Made by a program: the position numbers and the translations under genes | The notes under the pieces: model-generated | Database searches by the model: none | Told to the model about the DNA's origin: nothing | What the model saw: the letters and a program-made list of their open reading frames with translations, nothing else | Shown here: one piece after another, positions 34,765 to 45,950 of the stretch | How positions within the stretch are numbered: the first letter of the stretch is position 1 | How the letters are laid out: every line of letters begins with the position of its first letter | Source of the DNA: Diorhabda sublineata | Taxonomy: Eukaryota; Arthropoda; Insecta; Coleoptera; Chrysomelidae | DNA: 64,000 nt | NCBI RefSeq assembly: GCF_026230105.1 | Contig: NC_079480.1 | Span: 7,358,488 to 7,422,487, forward strand | Reading direction: 5' to 3'

Positions 34765-35822
34765 TTAGCAGCAAGGGTATAATTGTCGCTATGAGTACAA
34801 CCTACTAATTCCAAAATGCCAATAATGAAATAAAGGGTCGTGCGAAACCTTGTTGGAAACGGATTTTAGTCCTCTGTTCAGCAATCTTAAGTTTTTTTTA
34901 AAATTTGGTGCAATTATAACTGAGAAAATTGATTTTTAAGATGTAAGTTTTGATAATGTCTACATCACAAAACTTTACGTATTATTGGTTGTGCTAATAA
35001 AACAAAAGCTCAAAAGGAGGTTTATGAAATTTCCAATAATAAATACCCTGGTCACCACTTTTCGCACTTTACAGTTAGCAAAATTGAAAAAAAGTTTCGT
35101 GAAACGTTAAATTTACTGATGAAAAAAAGAGATGTACTTCTAGAGATTAAGTAAAATCCGAGACAACTCGAGAACTTGCCGCCCACAATAATGTAAGTAA
35201 AAAATAAAGTCAGCTAGTTCAGGAGTTAAATGAAGATGATCCTGAGAGAAAGCAGGAGTTCTGTGAATTGATGATGGACAGAATGAACGCAGATTCGCAG
35301 TTCATAAACAAATAGCTTCTTCCAATGAAGAGACGTTCACTTTAAACTCAATATACTAAAAAAGTGATCTTAGGCCTCATTTTGTTGATGCCACAGTTGA
35401 AGATGAAGTTTATCTAGATTTTTTAATCAACTTCTTAGTGCCTACATGACAAAGACTTTTTCCTGGTGTTAATCATCCAAATGAGATAGATCAATCCATC
35501 TACTACCAACAAGACCAAGCTGCACTGCATTTTGCACATACAATTCGAAATTTTTAAACAAGTTTTTCACCAACAGTTGGATCGGAAGACGTGGAGCAAT
35601 CGAATGGTCGGCTAGATCCCCCGATTTATCTTCATTTTACGTAGAATTTTGTTATAGAGATGTTATCAAAATTTTACACCTTAGAACTCAATTTTCTCAG
35701 TTGCACCAAATTTAAAAAACTTCATATTGCTGAAATCCCTTTTCAACAAGGTGAAATCCCTTTTCTTATTCAATATTTTCGAGGTGATGCTTATCATTCA
35801 GAGGGGGTGCTGGATTGTCAAT
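34765..35822 (+). mobile_element. MLE family B with long terminal inverted repeats, copy 1
   Basis: The left arm (clear from 34829 to 34974) and right arm (35643 to about 35800) are inverted copies: ACCTTGTTGGAAACGGATTT, TCAGCAAT, AAATTTGGTGCAA, ACTGAGAAAATTGA, GTTTTGATAATGTCTACATC. The right arm continues outward through GAGGGGGTGCTGG, which is matched by the right end of the copy at 55.3-56.6 kb, so the element ends lie beyond the best-conserved part of the arms. The exact tips are uncertain. The interior holds a deleted transposase. Confidence 0.75.
34985..35640 (+). pseudogene. MLE family B transposase, deleted and frameshifted
   Basis: The N-terminal HTH region is readable in frames around VYEISNNKYPGHHFSHFTV and SKIEKKFRET (35020-35110). 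KTRELAAHNNV-like and ELNEDDPERKQEFCELMMD (35160-35275) follow. NADSQFINK precedes SSNEETFTL (35320-35345), the remains of the first catalytic block. The segment with NRQN..YWS is deleted. FVDATVEDEVYLDFLINFL is at 35380-35445, IYYQQDQAALHFAHTIRNF at 35500-35560 (second catalytic Asp in QQDQA), and WIGRRGAIEW then SPDLSS at 35580-35630. The C-terminus is lost. Closest in the window to the copies at 18.3 and 55.4 kb. Confidence 0.88.
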
Positions 35823-36104
35823 TGTCAATTTCAGTGTAAAAATCGACCTGTTCCAGGTTTTTTTCACATAGTACATAAAAACGCTAACATTGAATTTAAT
35901 CCATACACATTTTGGAAGCTTCATAACCTTATTGGTTGAAAAAATGCTTCTTGCTTTCTTGGTAGCGCAATATTTCGACTTTATTTTTATTTCTAGTCTA
36001 TAATTTTATACCTAAGTTGCACTTACCGTGACATATCGATAGAAAAATTCATTTATGTCGCGTAGAAACATGGAATTTCTAAAACTTTTCACACTTCTAT
36101 TATG

Positions 36105-36240
36105 TTCGTGAAATAGAAGTACGTGAAATAGCTAAAGCAGTCAATATCTCAACTTAACGGGTATGTAATATTTTACATAAAATAATGAAAAAGCTGTCTA
36201 AAAGATCTGTGCCGCAATTGCGAAAGTATTTTCAAACCTA
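36105..36240 (+). pseudogene. mariner transposase N-terminal HTH fragment
   Basis: Plus strand: YVREIEVREIAKAVNISTxR then VCNILHKIMKKLSKRSVPQ (one stop after IST). This matches the mariner segment (I)REIAEALNIS.ERVHHILHE.LGM.KL.ARWVPR, the second HTH and the start of the linker to the catalytic domain. Neither side continues the protein. It is mariner proper and not the QQD-type MLE. Confidence 0.75.
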
Positions 36241-37800
36241 ATGTCAACACTGTTAACATTACCAAAACACCAACACTCACAATCACACCATATGAAGGTG
36301 AACAGATTACCTCCTCTCTGAAGTATCTGAAGACGATAACTTGGTTATCTAAACGCGCATTATAGAGTGTAATCATGAGTATTGGTGTAGTTGTAATATA
36401 TATAGTGTTTTCAGTCCGTTTGATGGAAGCTAGACAATCGCAGAATGTATCTCGGAATGTACATGTTTAGATCAAATATTCACTTCATCAGCTAGCTCAC
36501 GTTCTTCCATTCGACGATCACTAAAGATGATATCAGACGGTTCACTTTACGGTTCATTCGGATGAATGATCACTCAAGTGAAAGTTCTCTTTTTTTTTTC
36601 ATTCCACGCTCACAACACACACACAAAATGATAAAAAAATGGACTTTATTTGCTCATTTCCTCGAATATATCGTCAAACGAACTCGAGTGAACGTTCTCT
36701 TCGTGTTCATACGTTCAATTCTTCGTTCATTCGGAGTGCAAGTGATTGATGTCGAATGCCGCAATCCAACATCGCTGGATTGGTTCACTAATAAATTAAT
36801 TTGTCACTTTTGATTCATTTAATGACTAGACGTTACATTCTTAATGAAAGATCCTGATTGAAAGACAGAAATGAATAAAAAATTTCGAGACTGCTGCAAG
36901 TAGAGAACTCCTGGCATAACATTACATAGAACGAAGCACAGTTCGGATAAGTTCTACGTAATTTTTCCTCGGTTTCTTCGATTTTATGCTTTATAATTAC
37001 TGAGGGAACTTTTGGAAAATAAGCAACTGCCATTAAACCATCCAGGTATTTTCAAAATAGTGATTATTTTGGCTTGAATGGTGTTTTGATTATTTTTTCT
37101 GTAACTTATTTAGAAATATTTTCCACAAAAAAATAGATACTCGTACTATTAATTTTAATAATAGAAGTCATGTAAGTGAATATTGATGTGGCGTATCAAA
37201 CCACGTGAAAAAAACCGCGTGCCCAATGAAGAGTTAAGAAGAGATCGATGAATTATTTAAACTTAGTACTCATATAAACTTTTTTATCTGTGAAGATTCA
37301 ATGTTTTCATCCATTCATTCTTCATACGAGCTATCCACAATAAGATATCTGTTTCTATGAAAATTTTCTACCCGGCAAACGTTCAAACGAATATTCTAGC
37401 ATCAAGCTGAGTTGTATAAGTTTTTTATTTGGTCTACTTTAGAAGTAAACTTTTATTATTTAATCACTACAATTGATAGACCAATTTCATGCACGAACCA
37501 GAAATATTGAATTCAATATATTCACGTCCACAATGTCACATATATATTCAAATCTCTAAACCCTGGAAATTTTAGAAGATTTATAGGCTTTACAGTCGAG
37601 GTTTTTTACATATTGGACTCGAATTATTATCTTCCATCTGACAAGTAATATTTTAGAAATAATGTATGCATTTGTATATATACAAAAATGAAAATTGACT
37701 AACATAATTTATATTATTATGCCATGGCATAAATATATCTGAAACAAAACTTGGAACTTTGTAACTATAAAAAACAACTACTATTATCTGGAATAATGAG
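36241..37800. other. intergenic; inverted TCACTC-rich blocks at 36550-36780
   Basis: Around 36550-36600 and 36680-36740 the DNA repeats GATCACTCAAGTGAAAGTTCTCTT-like and AACTCGAGTGAACGTTCTCTT blocks, with CATTCGGATGAA and CATTCGGAGTG nearby. They look like the internal repeats of a transposon end, possibly hAT, but no terminus could be set. A CACACACACAC run is at 36611-36626. Otherwise nothing. Confidence 0.3.
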
Positions 37801-39909
37801 GGATATAAGTTTTTCATTAAAATTTTTTAGAGAGATAAACATTGTGTTCTACATATAGTCCATTAAAATGTTATAATTTTAGGACCCTCACCGTACGTTT
37901 TTCTGAGGACGCAATTTTATTTTACAGATGTATTTGTGGGGTTCCATCTCTTGTTCCCGGGCCGCCATCTTAAATAAAGAGGTGAAAAGCTATTTTTCAC
38001 GATATCTTGCGAACTTTTATATATAATTTATCATTTTCAATCGACTGTGATTTTAATGATTTTTTCCTCCAATAATTGATCACTGGCTCGCTTCTCATGA
38101 TTTTACTTTAGATCGCACTGAATTAATTTGTATGTCGATTGGGATAGTCGCTTTAGAAAGCATCAATTGTCGTCGTGCTTTGAAAAAGGAGAAGGATTAT
38201 TAACTAACATCATAGGATTTTTAAGGATTATCACTTAATCGCAAATCGAAGGTTCTTCCGTTGAGTGCTATGACAAGCACTATTGAAGTCGAAAAATCTT
38301 CTGTTGTCATCAATCCTTTACTTTTATTTATTTCAACGGATGTGTATTTCAAAAGAAACAATTGGTGAAATTGAACAATATCTGGCAAATGAATTAGTTC
38401 CAAAATTTCTTGGAAATGAACAAAAAACAAATCGAACTTAATAGATCTTCTCAAAATTGCTTTTTCAGAGGCGGGTTTTCGTGTCAACAACGCTGTATCA
38501 GATGCAAACTCACTCATCGTCTCTTCTGAGCTTATTATATCTCAATCTTGTGATTATGTGATTATTGTAGCAGAGAACATTAATATTATCGTGTTGCTTA
38601 CGGCAGTAGGTAGAGAATGATCCAAAATTTGTAAAACCGATTGTATGGATCAGTTTCATGTATGGAGATCTTATAGCTCAAAATTTGTTGTTTCCATGCT
38701 TTCTCAGCAGCCTATAACATGAGGAAACTCAAATTTATCAAAATTATAGAGAAACATACAGAGTTAGCTGGTGGTGCCGTCTTTGTTGGTTCTTGTTGGT
38801 AAACGTTTTTTCATAGCATTATATGGCGGTAATAGAAAAGATTCACTGGACACCTTACGATATAAACGATTTGCTAAAACTGTGAACAATAATTCATTTA
38901 AGTTCTCATCACTGCCTCCAACCCAAGATGCAGATCATTTCCACAGTCTTCGAGTATATCACCAGGTCCAGTCGTGGCTTGGGAGATAACAAAGTTCTGA
39001 AGATTGGGGCTGAAAGAAGAAAACAAACCTGTGGATGCCAATATAAGCTTCCAAGCCTCCAGCACCCCCGGAGCTTATCAAATTAATTTTCTGCAGATGT
39101 AATGGAAATTGTGGAAGCATGTGTCATTGTTCTGGCGAACCTTGTAGCAACATAATGGAAATATCAAAGTTAATAGAAGAAAACGAATTAGAAAATGAAC
39201 TTACAACTGTGACTCTAATTTCAACTCCCGTCAATCCCCAAACCTTTACTTTTGACACAGATGTAGATACTGACCCTGAATCACAATCAGATACAAAATG
39301 CTAGGTAAATTTAATCATTATTCAAATCTCTCCCACCTACAACTTATCTGTAGATTGGGCCTACTGAAAAAATGGGAAAAAATTGAAATAATAACAAATA
39401 TTCTGTTTTTGGCACAATGTGGTGAACAAAGACGCGCTCGGCACTTTTGGAACGCTCTATGAGCCACAAGAATAAGTGGAATTCAAAAAATTCACATATA
39501 AAATTAATCCTCAAAGAACTATCTAAAATATTGTTTTAAGGTAATTTTATTGAAAATTCAAAAAATAAAAAGTTATTGAGCAAAAAAATTGTTGACAAAA
39601 TTTTTGCACTTTTTGGCTCATAACTTTTTAAATTTGCAGTTAATGGCAAAAAGTATCACCAATAAAATTGTAGGTAAAGCGATTTTCCACAATTCATGTC
39701 GATGTGAATTTTTTTAAGGGATAATAGTTTACGAGATATCGTCAAAAATAGCTTTTCGCCCCTTTATTTAAGATGGCGGCACCTTTCCTTGACCCCTCAC
39801 ACATCCATAAAATAAAATTGCGGCCTCATAAAACGCAAGATTCATTTTGTAACATTTCAATGGACTAATAGTTATTTCTCGAAAAGAAAATAGTTGGTGT
39901 ATGATATAG
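37801..39909 (+). mobile_element. 2.1-kb DNA transposon with about 250-bp terminal inverted repeats
   Basis: The left arm (about 37801-38065) and right arm (about 39660-39909) are inverted copies. From the outside in: AGTCCATTAAAATGTTA (right arm AGTCCATTGAAATGTTA), GACGCAATTTTATTTTA, GATGT, GCCGCCATCTTAAATAAAG, GCGAAAAGCTATTTTT-like, ACGATATCTTG. The outermost bases are too decayed to define the tips or a target duplication. A broken multidomain protein lies between the arms, and both arms read away from it, as expected for a cut-and-paste element. Confidence 0.8.
38215..39304 (+). pseudogene. transposon protein with Cys-rich tail, broken
   Basis: The plus strand reads in several frames: AMTSTIEVEKSSVVINPLL (38265-38320), SKETIGEIEQYLANELVP then KFLGNEQKTNRT (38350-38435), IDLLKIAFSEAGFRVNNAV and SDANSLIVSSELIISQ (38437-38560), SCDYVIIVAENINIIVLLT (38550-38610). 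A gap follows where relatives have a GCDTTSA block. Then KRFFIALYGGNRKDSLDTL and RYKRFAKTVNNNSF (38800-38915), SLPPTQ, HSLRVYHQVQSWLG (38940-38985), SSEDWG-K, APPELIKLIFCRCNGNCGS then MCHCSGEPCSN (39065-39155), and an acidic C-terminus to a stop at 39302. I recognise this as a multicopy arthropod/cnidarian transposon protein; D-rich VIIV/IVLL blocks resemble a nuclease core, but I cannot name the superfamily with certainty. At least three frameshifts. Confidence 0.75.
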
Positions 39910-40545
39910 GAGGTACTTTTGTATTATTTGTATATTATAACTTATCATTATTTTAATAGATAGAACTAACAACTATTTATGATGCGTGGATTTTACACTT
40001 TTCTGACATAGATATTTGATTAGGTCCATCTAGCTTGGTAATAGTGTATTTTTAAATATTTTATAGAGTTGTAGCGTTCGGAATAGAATTTATTCTTCAG
40101 CCAGTAACTCAAAATATTCTGAAGCTCGTTACTTAACTTTTTGTTTATAAATATGATATATGCCTTGGGAACCGTCATTAAAAAGTTCTTGAAAAATAGA
40201 ATCCTACCATAAACTTCATAGAGTGAACACGTGAAAGCGGACTCAGGTAGTCTTGGGAGACCCCGTTAAAACTTTCTCTCTATACAGTTTTCAGTGCTTA
40301 GACAGCCTTTCATATATTATGAATATTAATACGTCCGCATGAAAGAATTGTGATTATTAATACAACTTTATTGGTGCGGAGTTTATCCGTTATCCAAAAT
40401 AGTCGTACTTTTCAATACGGCTTCACCTTTTGTTTTTAGGTTCTTTTATCTATTTCCGGTAAAGATAGGGAAACCAAAACAGAAAGTTACAGACATATAT
40501 TGAAATAGGGAGAAGTCCTATGACAGAGAAACGTCGGCCGATATA
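39910..40545. other. intergenic, nothing recognised
   Basis: May include the 5' untranslated region of the following LINE ORF1. No motif seen. Confidence 0.4.
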
Positions 40546-41365
40546 ATGACCAAAAACTTAGAAGGGAATCTGAGAACAAGAGGAAAAAATAGTAAAATTG
40601 AAGAGGACAATAGGAAATTGGAAGCTGGCAATGAAATTCTAAATGTTCGAATTCACAGCTTGCTAGAAACAATCCAACGGATGGAAGCCAACATGGCAAA
40701 ACTTCTAGGAAAGATTGAAAATATAAGTTGAGAAAGCCGTCCGTCCTACCACTAAAGAAAACAAAAGAACAAAGAATAAAAGTAAGAGCCTCAAAAAGCT
40801 ATCGACAGAAACCAGAGTTTCTGATTAAAAACAAATAGAAAACTGCCCCATGGAAGTGAACAACAAAAATAAGAGGAAGAAAAAGAAGAGGCATTTCTTT
40901 GAAAAAGAAGACACAGTGGACATAAATATACAAAAAAATGCCGAAAACTACTACCTATATACATGGTAGTAATGAAGCCCGCAGAAGAGCATTCAAACAA
41001 GAAGCTTGGGTATCTATGCCACACAAAAATAATTGTGGTTCAGTAGAAAAGGTACGACGGACCTGTACAATATTGTAGATGCCAAGGATCTCACGATGGG
41101 GAAAACACATGCCACATGGATGATAAGAAATAAGCCAAAATGCAAGAACTGCGGAGGAGAGCACCCGGCCAACTAAAGGGGCTGGTCGGATAACCCAAAA
41201 AGGAAAGAAGTATTCACGCATTATCTGCTAATAAAATGCCAGCCTCAGCAGGACAAGGAATGCTCGAGCTACTGAGTGTGCTGCAGAACATCAAGACTCT
41301 CATAACAACACTCATCGCTCAACAGGTAAACCAGAACGGAGGACAACAGGTCACTAGGTTAAGTT
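40546..41365 (+). pseudogene. Jockey-type LINE ORF1 (coiled coil, zinc knuckle)
   Basis: Opens MTKNLEGNLRTRGKNSK, then IEEDNRKLEAGNEILNVRI and HSLLETIQRMEANMAKLL, a heptad-patterned coiled coil of about 55 residues (40546-40728). After a stop a Lys-rich region follows (KNKRKKKKRHFF near 40868). The C-terminal region keeps parts of the CCHC knuckles of Jockey/PRE_C2HC-type ORF1: QYCRCQGSHDGENTCH (41073-41120) and KCKNCGGEHPAN (41140-41176), followed by SDNPKRKEVFTHYLL-like. The end is PASAGQGMLELLSVLQ then NIKTLITTLIAQQVNQNGG (41237-41345). Several frame breaks. No ORF2 follows, so the RNA-binding ORF stands alone here. Confidence 0.82.
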
Positions 41366-43879
41366 AGGTTAGTAAAAAAATTCACAAAAACACAAAGAAA
41401 CACGAAAGAAAGAGGACATCACCCGACACGTTGAATCCACACTTCATAAGTAAGTACCAAGCTATAATCGGGGACAGCTGTAAAGAAGATGAAGGATAAC
41501 TCGGATTGAATCTTTTCTTGCCGAAGAACACATATTAAGACATCCAGAATAAGTAGACAAGAGTCTATAGCCAACAGACTAACTCCTAACAAAAAGACAA
41601 GACTCCCCAGAATCTCCCATAGAACTCAGGAGAGAGCAAGGAGTCTACGCGCGAAACTGCAACGCTAAAGACGATGAAGACCTGTCAAAATGACAGGGGG
41701 TGGTGAATGTTTTTTTTCGCATCCATCCGCGGATTTATCCGAGGGCGGACGGGACTTCTCACACTCACTCTGTATATAATCTAGTTCATCCAAAAATAAG
41801 TGAATCATAGTCGCATAGATCGGGAAAAATTTTTGGAAACAATTTACGATTGCTATAAACCTAGATTTAACAAACAATAACTGAATTTAAGTTAAGGTAT
41901 AAAAATAATGCTTGTAATTCTGGGTTTACACTCCATAGCTGGAGACCTATAGAACTTTACTATATTGCAGAGCTATGAAAAATGAGCTATTTATAACTCC
42001 ATCAGCTACATATAGCTCTACTAGATGCACTTCGGCTATGAGTAAAATTGATGCCATTCCGTGTAGCAGAGATACATAAAGCTTGGGAGAAGCCGGAGTG
42101 TTCACTTTCCAGTCAGATGCCCAAGAAGAAGGTGGTTCTTGCAGCAGCCGCCGCTTTCGTTTTTGTAATATTTTCAATATCAAATTCTCTGAGAGTTGTG
42201 ATGTTCTTGTCTACTCATCCTGTAATAAAAGTATGGTCTGCGTCCAGGTATCATCTTAATAATAAATCTTCTAGTTGCCATTTATTTTGGTGCGATTTCA
42301 TTTTTTTTAACTGACCAGTTTCCTTCCTTTTAATAAAAAAATACAATATAAGCTTATATTGTAAAATTAAAGTAGTCTACGAACAAGTCTATCATTGTGA
42401 ATTTTTGATAGAATTTTGTAGTAGTATGATACTCTATAAAAGTTTTCACTTCATTACTTCACGGTTTGCCACCAGAAATTTCTTTTAGGTATCTTAACAA
42501 CTCCGCTGTCTCCTATTTCTTTTAATATTTTATAGAACTCACTCACTGATGTCGTATAAAGGTGAAACTATGACTTCTTAAAACATATAGGAGATAAAAG
42601 CTTACTAGCTCCATTCACAACAAATTTCACACAATTTGCAAACAAACACCCTTCTTTTAATAATAACCCTGGAGTAGTTGCGCCATGTTTTTTGCCATTT
42701 AAGGTCACGTAATAGTATTTTTAAGTAATTTTGTCCAAAAACTAATTGCAAAGTGAATTGGTGAATCAAAAACCATATTCTTATTAGTTATCTATAATAT
42801 GAAATACATAATGATAATACATACGAAAGAAAAAAACTTTCCGTTCAAGAAATATGTTAAATAATTAATAGGACAATACTCCTTGCGTCATTATTAAGCC
42901 GGGGTAGGTTGCTTCGGGCTGTTGTTCAACGTTAACTTCCAAATTCAATATATCATTCTGTTTAAAACTACACTGACCGTTTTTTGTTACAAATCGAATC
43001 AGTAGGAGTTTGTCAAGTTTTTTGCGTTCTAAACATCTTTGCAAAGATGCAAAAGACGTGCTTGTTCTTTTTCGCAGAAACTGACCGTTTCTACAACACA
43101 AGAAGATTTTTGTAATAAAATTTATTATCACAATAAGGATCGTTTTATTTCAAGATACCTACCAAACAAAAAATGTTTTCAGCGCTATCAAATACGAAAC
43201 TTTAGTCACGTCACGTTAAAACCCAAAATAAAATGAAGTTGCGCTGCGTCAAACACTGAATGTCACTGTCGCTCCACGATGTTGCGACATCTTAACTACA
43301 GTCTGGTCTGGTCAGAAAGATCCGACACGACTACTACTCCTATGAAAATCGCAATTTACAAAACATCAAATTTCACTGGATTTAAGTATTAAGTTCCCTC
43401 CAATGAATCAAATGAACCCAGTAATTTCAATGTTACGCTATGAATCAGTCTAAACACTCTGAATTTGTCGATATTAAAAATGTTGATGTACCAAATGTTT
43501 CCAAATTAGTGCTTTCATAGCTCCACGTATTCAACAAATAGAGTATATCTACTATAGTGCCAGTCATCGAATAGCGGAAACCTTCACAAAAAGACATAAG
43601 AGACTCCCAACAGCAAAGTGAATAGTAAACAACTTGTTCAGGTCTGCATAACTTTATTTGATTTTCAAAATCAGTGAATCATTTAGAAGTATATATAAAC
43701 AACATTACAACAATAGTAGTAGTTGTACAGTGTATTGAGGCTCAAATTATTCTTGAATGAGCGTTTTATGAGGAATAAAGCATGTGACAAACTAGTCTTC
43801 AAGATCAACCATCAACAAGTCGATTTGCAGATTCAGTGAACGTGCTACTATAGACTAGCACAGAGAGAAGCCAAACATC
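41366..43879. other. intergenic; a few weak patches
   Basis: A GGTTAAGTTAGGTTAG patch at 41359-41375 is a short TTAGG-type repeat at the end of the ORF1. 41380-41700 is less AT-rich and may be further LINE sequence, but no endonuclease motif is readable. A run of Ala codons at 42140-42155 (minus strand Arg/Lys-rich, KRKRRLLQEPP) hints at a PIF/Harbinger N-terminus but is too short to call. 43240-43330 is GC-richer without a recognised feature. Confidence 0.35.
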
Positions 43880-44520
43880 AATCAACAGATGCTAAAAAAC
43901 TGATTTTAACTGTTTCCAATCGACTTTGTACTCGAGGAATGTCCAAAAGAGATGCTATGAAGTTAACTATGTTTTTGACAAATACTTTCCAAACTACATC
44001 TACGAAATTGCTAAGCAAGGTGTAATAATGAGACATAATAGGAATGTTTATGGAAATTTTCAATCAAACCCAATAGGTTAACTCCAATACGCGCTCTACA
44101 GTATTCTAGCATCAAACATCATACAACTGAAAAGGAAACAAATCATTTAGGTGTGTTCGGAACGAGCACTGGAAATATTTTCATAAAAAAAACATGATTT
44201 TAGATATGAAACGGTAAATAAAAGGCAAACAGTAATGGTCGATTGATAAAGTGGAAAAACATATATATAACAAAAATTCGGAAGCATCTTAATGACAAAT
44301 CTGTTACTTCTATGATACATGGTTTGACAGCCATGAAACTGTTCGTGAAAACTGGATAAATTATAATTGGAAATCTAAAACTGAAGCACCTCAGTCCAGA
44401 TAAAAACGCATATACATATTTCATTGCGATGGGGAGCGAGCTTGGGTGAATGATGTATTATTATGAAGTTCAAAGCGTATCAAGGACAGCTCTTTAAATT
44501 ACTAATTGACTAAATAACAT
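43880..44520 (+). pseudogene. IS630/Tc1-like transposase, N-terminal half
   Basis: Plus-strand remnant of the same IS630-like group as 22.8 and 57.7 kb. The N-terminal region reads TDAKKLILTVSNRLCTRGM then SKRDAMKLTMFLTNTFQTT (43885-43995). The first catalytic block appears as YFYDTWFDSHETVRENW (44306-44356), where relatives have YLDETWFD; the Glu is gone and the alignment of the Asp is uncertain. Then RIYIFHCDGERAWVNDVLL (44404-44465), the I.H...E.GWVP.ALL block, and SSKRIKDSSLNY (44468-44503). The second Asp (MDNASYH) and third acid are absent. Several stops. Confidence 0.75.
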
Positions 44521-45084
44521 AATTAGACATATCAATAAAAAAAAGGTATTCAAAATGAATATTTAAATACTAGTTACATAATAAATACTATTTTCCAGGT
44601 ACAATAGCTGTTGTTGTTTTTGCGTCTCTTTTCCAATGTTGAATGAACATTTCACTTCTAAAAATCTACAGTTGTTCTTTTCAGCGGAAATATTTATTAG
44701 TTAACAAAGATACAACTCAATAGTATACAAAATGGTTTTAAGGCTGACGATATCATTCCTTTTACTGTAAACAATTTCTTGTTGAAATCGATCAGCGATA
44801 ACTTCTCAAATTCTATAAGTACTACCTCTTGAAGTGGCTCTTATTTTCACGATATTAATTCTCTCTCTCCTTCCATAGACAGGCCGTTTCCAGTTCATTG
44901 TTTGCTAGTTTTTTGCATGAATAAGCCTCTTAGTTTAGCGAACTCCATCGAATTTATACTTTTCATGTAATGTACAATTTGATATTCTGTCCTAGATTGA
45001 AACTCCAACGATAAACTAAATTTTGAATTGATCAATTCTCTATATTACCGAATTTGATTATAAGACATCATAATACTTAAGTTA
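44521..45084. other. intergenic, nothing recognised
   Basis: Possibly continuation of the Gypsy pol downstream of RNase H (minus strand), but unreadable. Confidence 0.4.
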
Positions 45085-45950
45085 AAAAAAATAAGTGGCT
45101 TGTGATCAATTTTGATCAAAACTTCTCGACCGTAGATCCAGTAATGTAGTTTTTTTCAAATGCTTGAATGCTTCAATGCTTGAAAGCTTCTTCTCAATTG
45201 CATATTTAACCTCTGTACTATTGAGAGACCTTGATGCGAATGCTATCAGTTGCACATATTGCATCAAACAAGACCCTAATCCTTTACCATGTGCATCAGT
45301 TTGAATTTCAACAGGTTTATGTGATCAAAAATTTTTAAAATTGGTTTGTTTGTAATCAAAGTGTCTAGTTCTTGTTTATGGAAGTCTAGTCATTCAAATT
45401 TTATATCGTTTGTGGTAAAAATTCTCATATTATATGTTAATTGGGAAAGATTTGGGATGAATTCTTTAAAAAATTTTAAAAGTCCAACTATTCGCAATAA
45501 ATCTTTTTGTCTAAAGGTTTTTCAATAGCCAAAACAGTTTGTACATTTGTTTAGAAGGTAGTATTCCATTTTTGTTATGATTTGAATTAACAAATTAACC
45601 TCAATCATTTGATATTGCAGCTTATCAAAATTAAATTTTTATTAAATTTTAAAGCTTTCTTCTAATATTTTTTTAATGCTAAATCATGTTCATTTTCATC
45701 AACTCCTGTTATTATTAAGTCATCAAAATATATGTTCACATTTGGAATGTCACCAAAAAATTCCATATTTTTTCGTTGAAAAATTTCTTGTATGCTACTC
45801 AATCCAAAGGAAACTTTATGAAATTTGTATATTCCAAATGGAGTGTTGAATGTGCACAAGTCTGAACTTTATTCTGGTAACTGTATTTGCCAGAATCCAT
45901 CTTTCATGTCTATTACAGATAAAATTGTTTTTCCTCCCAACTAAGATAAA
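45085..45950 (-). pseudogene. Ty3/Gypsy retrotransposon pol: reverse transcriptase and RNase H
   Basis: The minus strand starts KLGGKTILSVIDMKDGFWQ (45890-45946), with the first RT catalytic Asp in VIDMKDGFWQ, followed by CTFNTPFGIYKFHKVSFGL and SSIQEIFQ. FGDIPNVNIYFDDLIITGV (45705-45760) keeps the catalytic YFDD. ENEHDLALKKY precedes a stop at about 45662. The RT connection domain follows in broken frames (FLKFFKEFIPNLSQLTYN, 45430-45490). RNase H follows: LTNKPILKIFDH, VEIQTDAHGKGLGSCLMQ-like (45240-45300) with its catalytic Asp, IAFASRSLNSTEVKYAIE (45190-45245), and YGREVLIKIDHKPLIFF (45090-45140). Protease, integrase and LTRs were not seen. Confidence 0.93.

Noticed and set aside
38221..38517. 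98-codon minus-strand frame
   Set aside because: Antisense of the plus-strand Cys-rich-tail transposon protein, which shows family motifs.
40487..41221. Several minus-strand frames of 70-88 codons
   Set aside because: Antisense of the LINE ORF1, whose coiled coil and zinc-knuckle motifs are on the plus strand.
42119..42190. PIF/Harbinger transposase N-terminus (Arg/Lys-rich run, minus strand)
   Set aside because: Only a short basic run; no catalytic block or terminal repeat nearby.
45085..45950. Endogenous retrovirus with envelope
   Set aside because: Only RT and RNase H of a Ty3/Gypsy element are seen; no envelope-like frame and no LTR.
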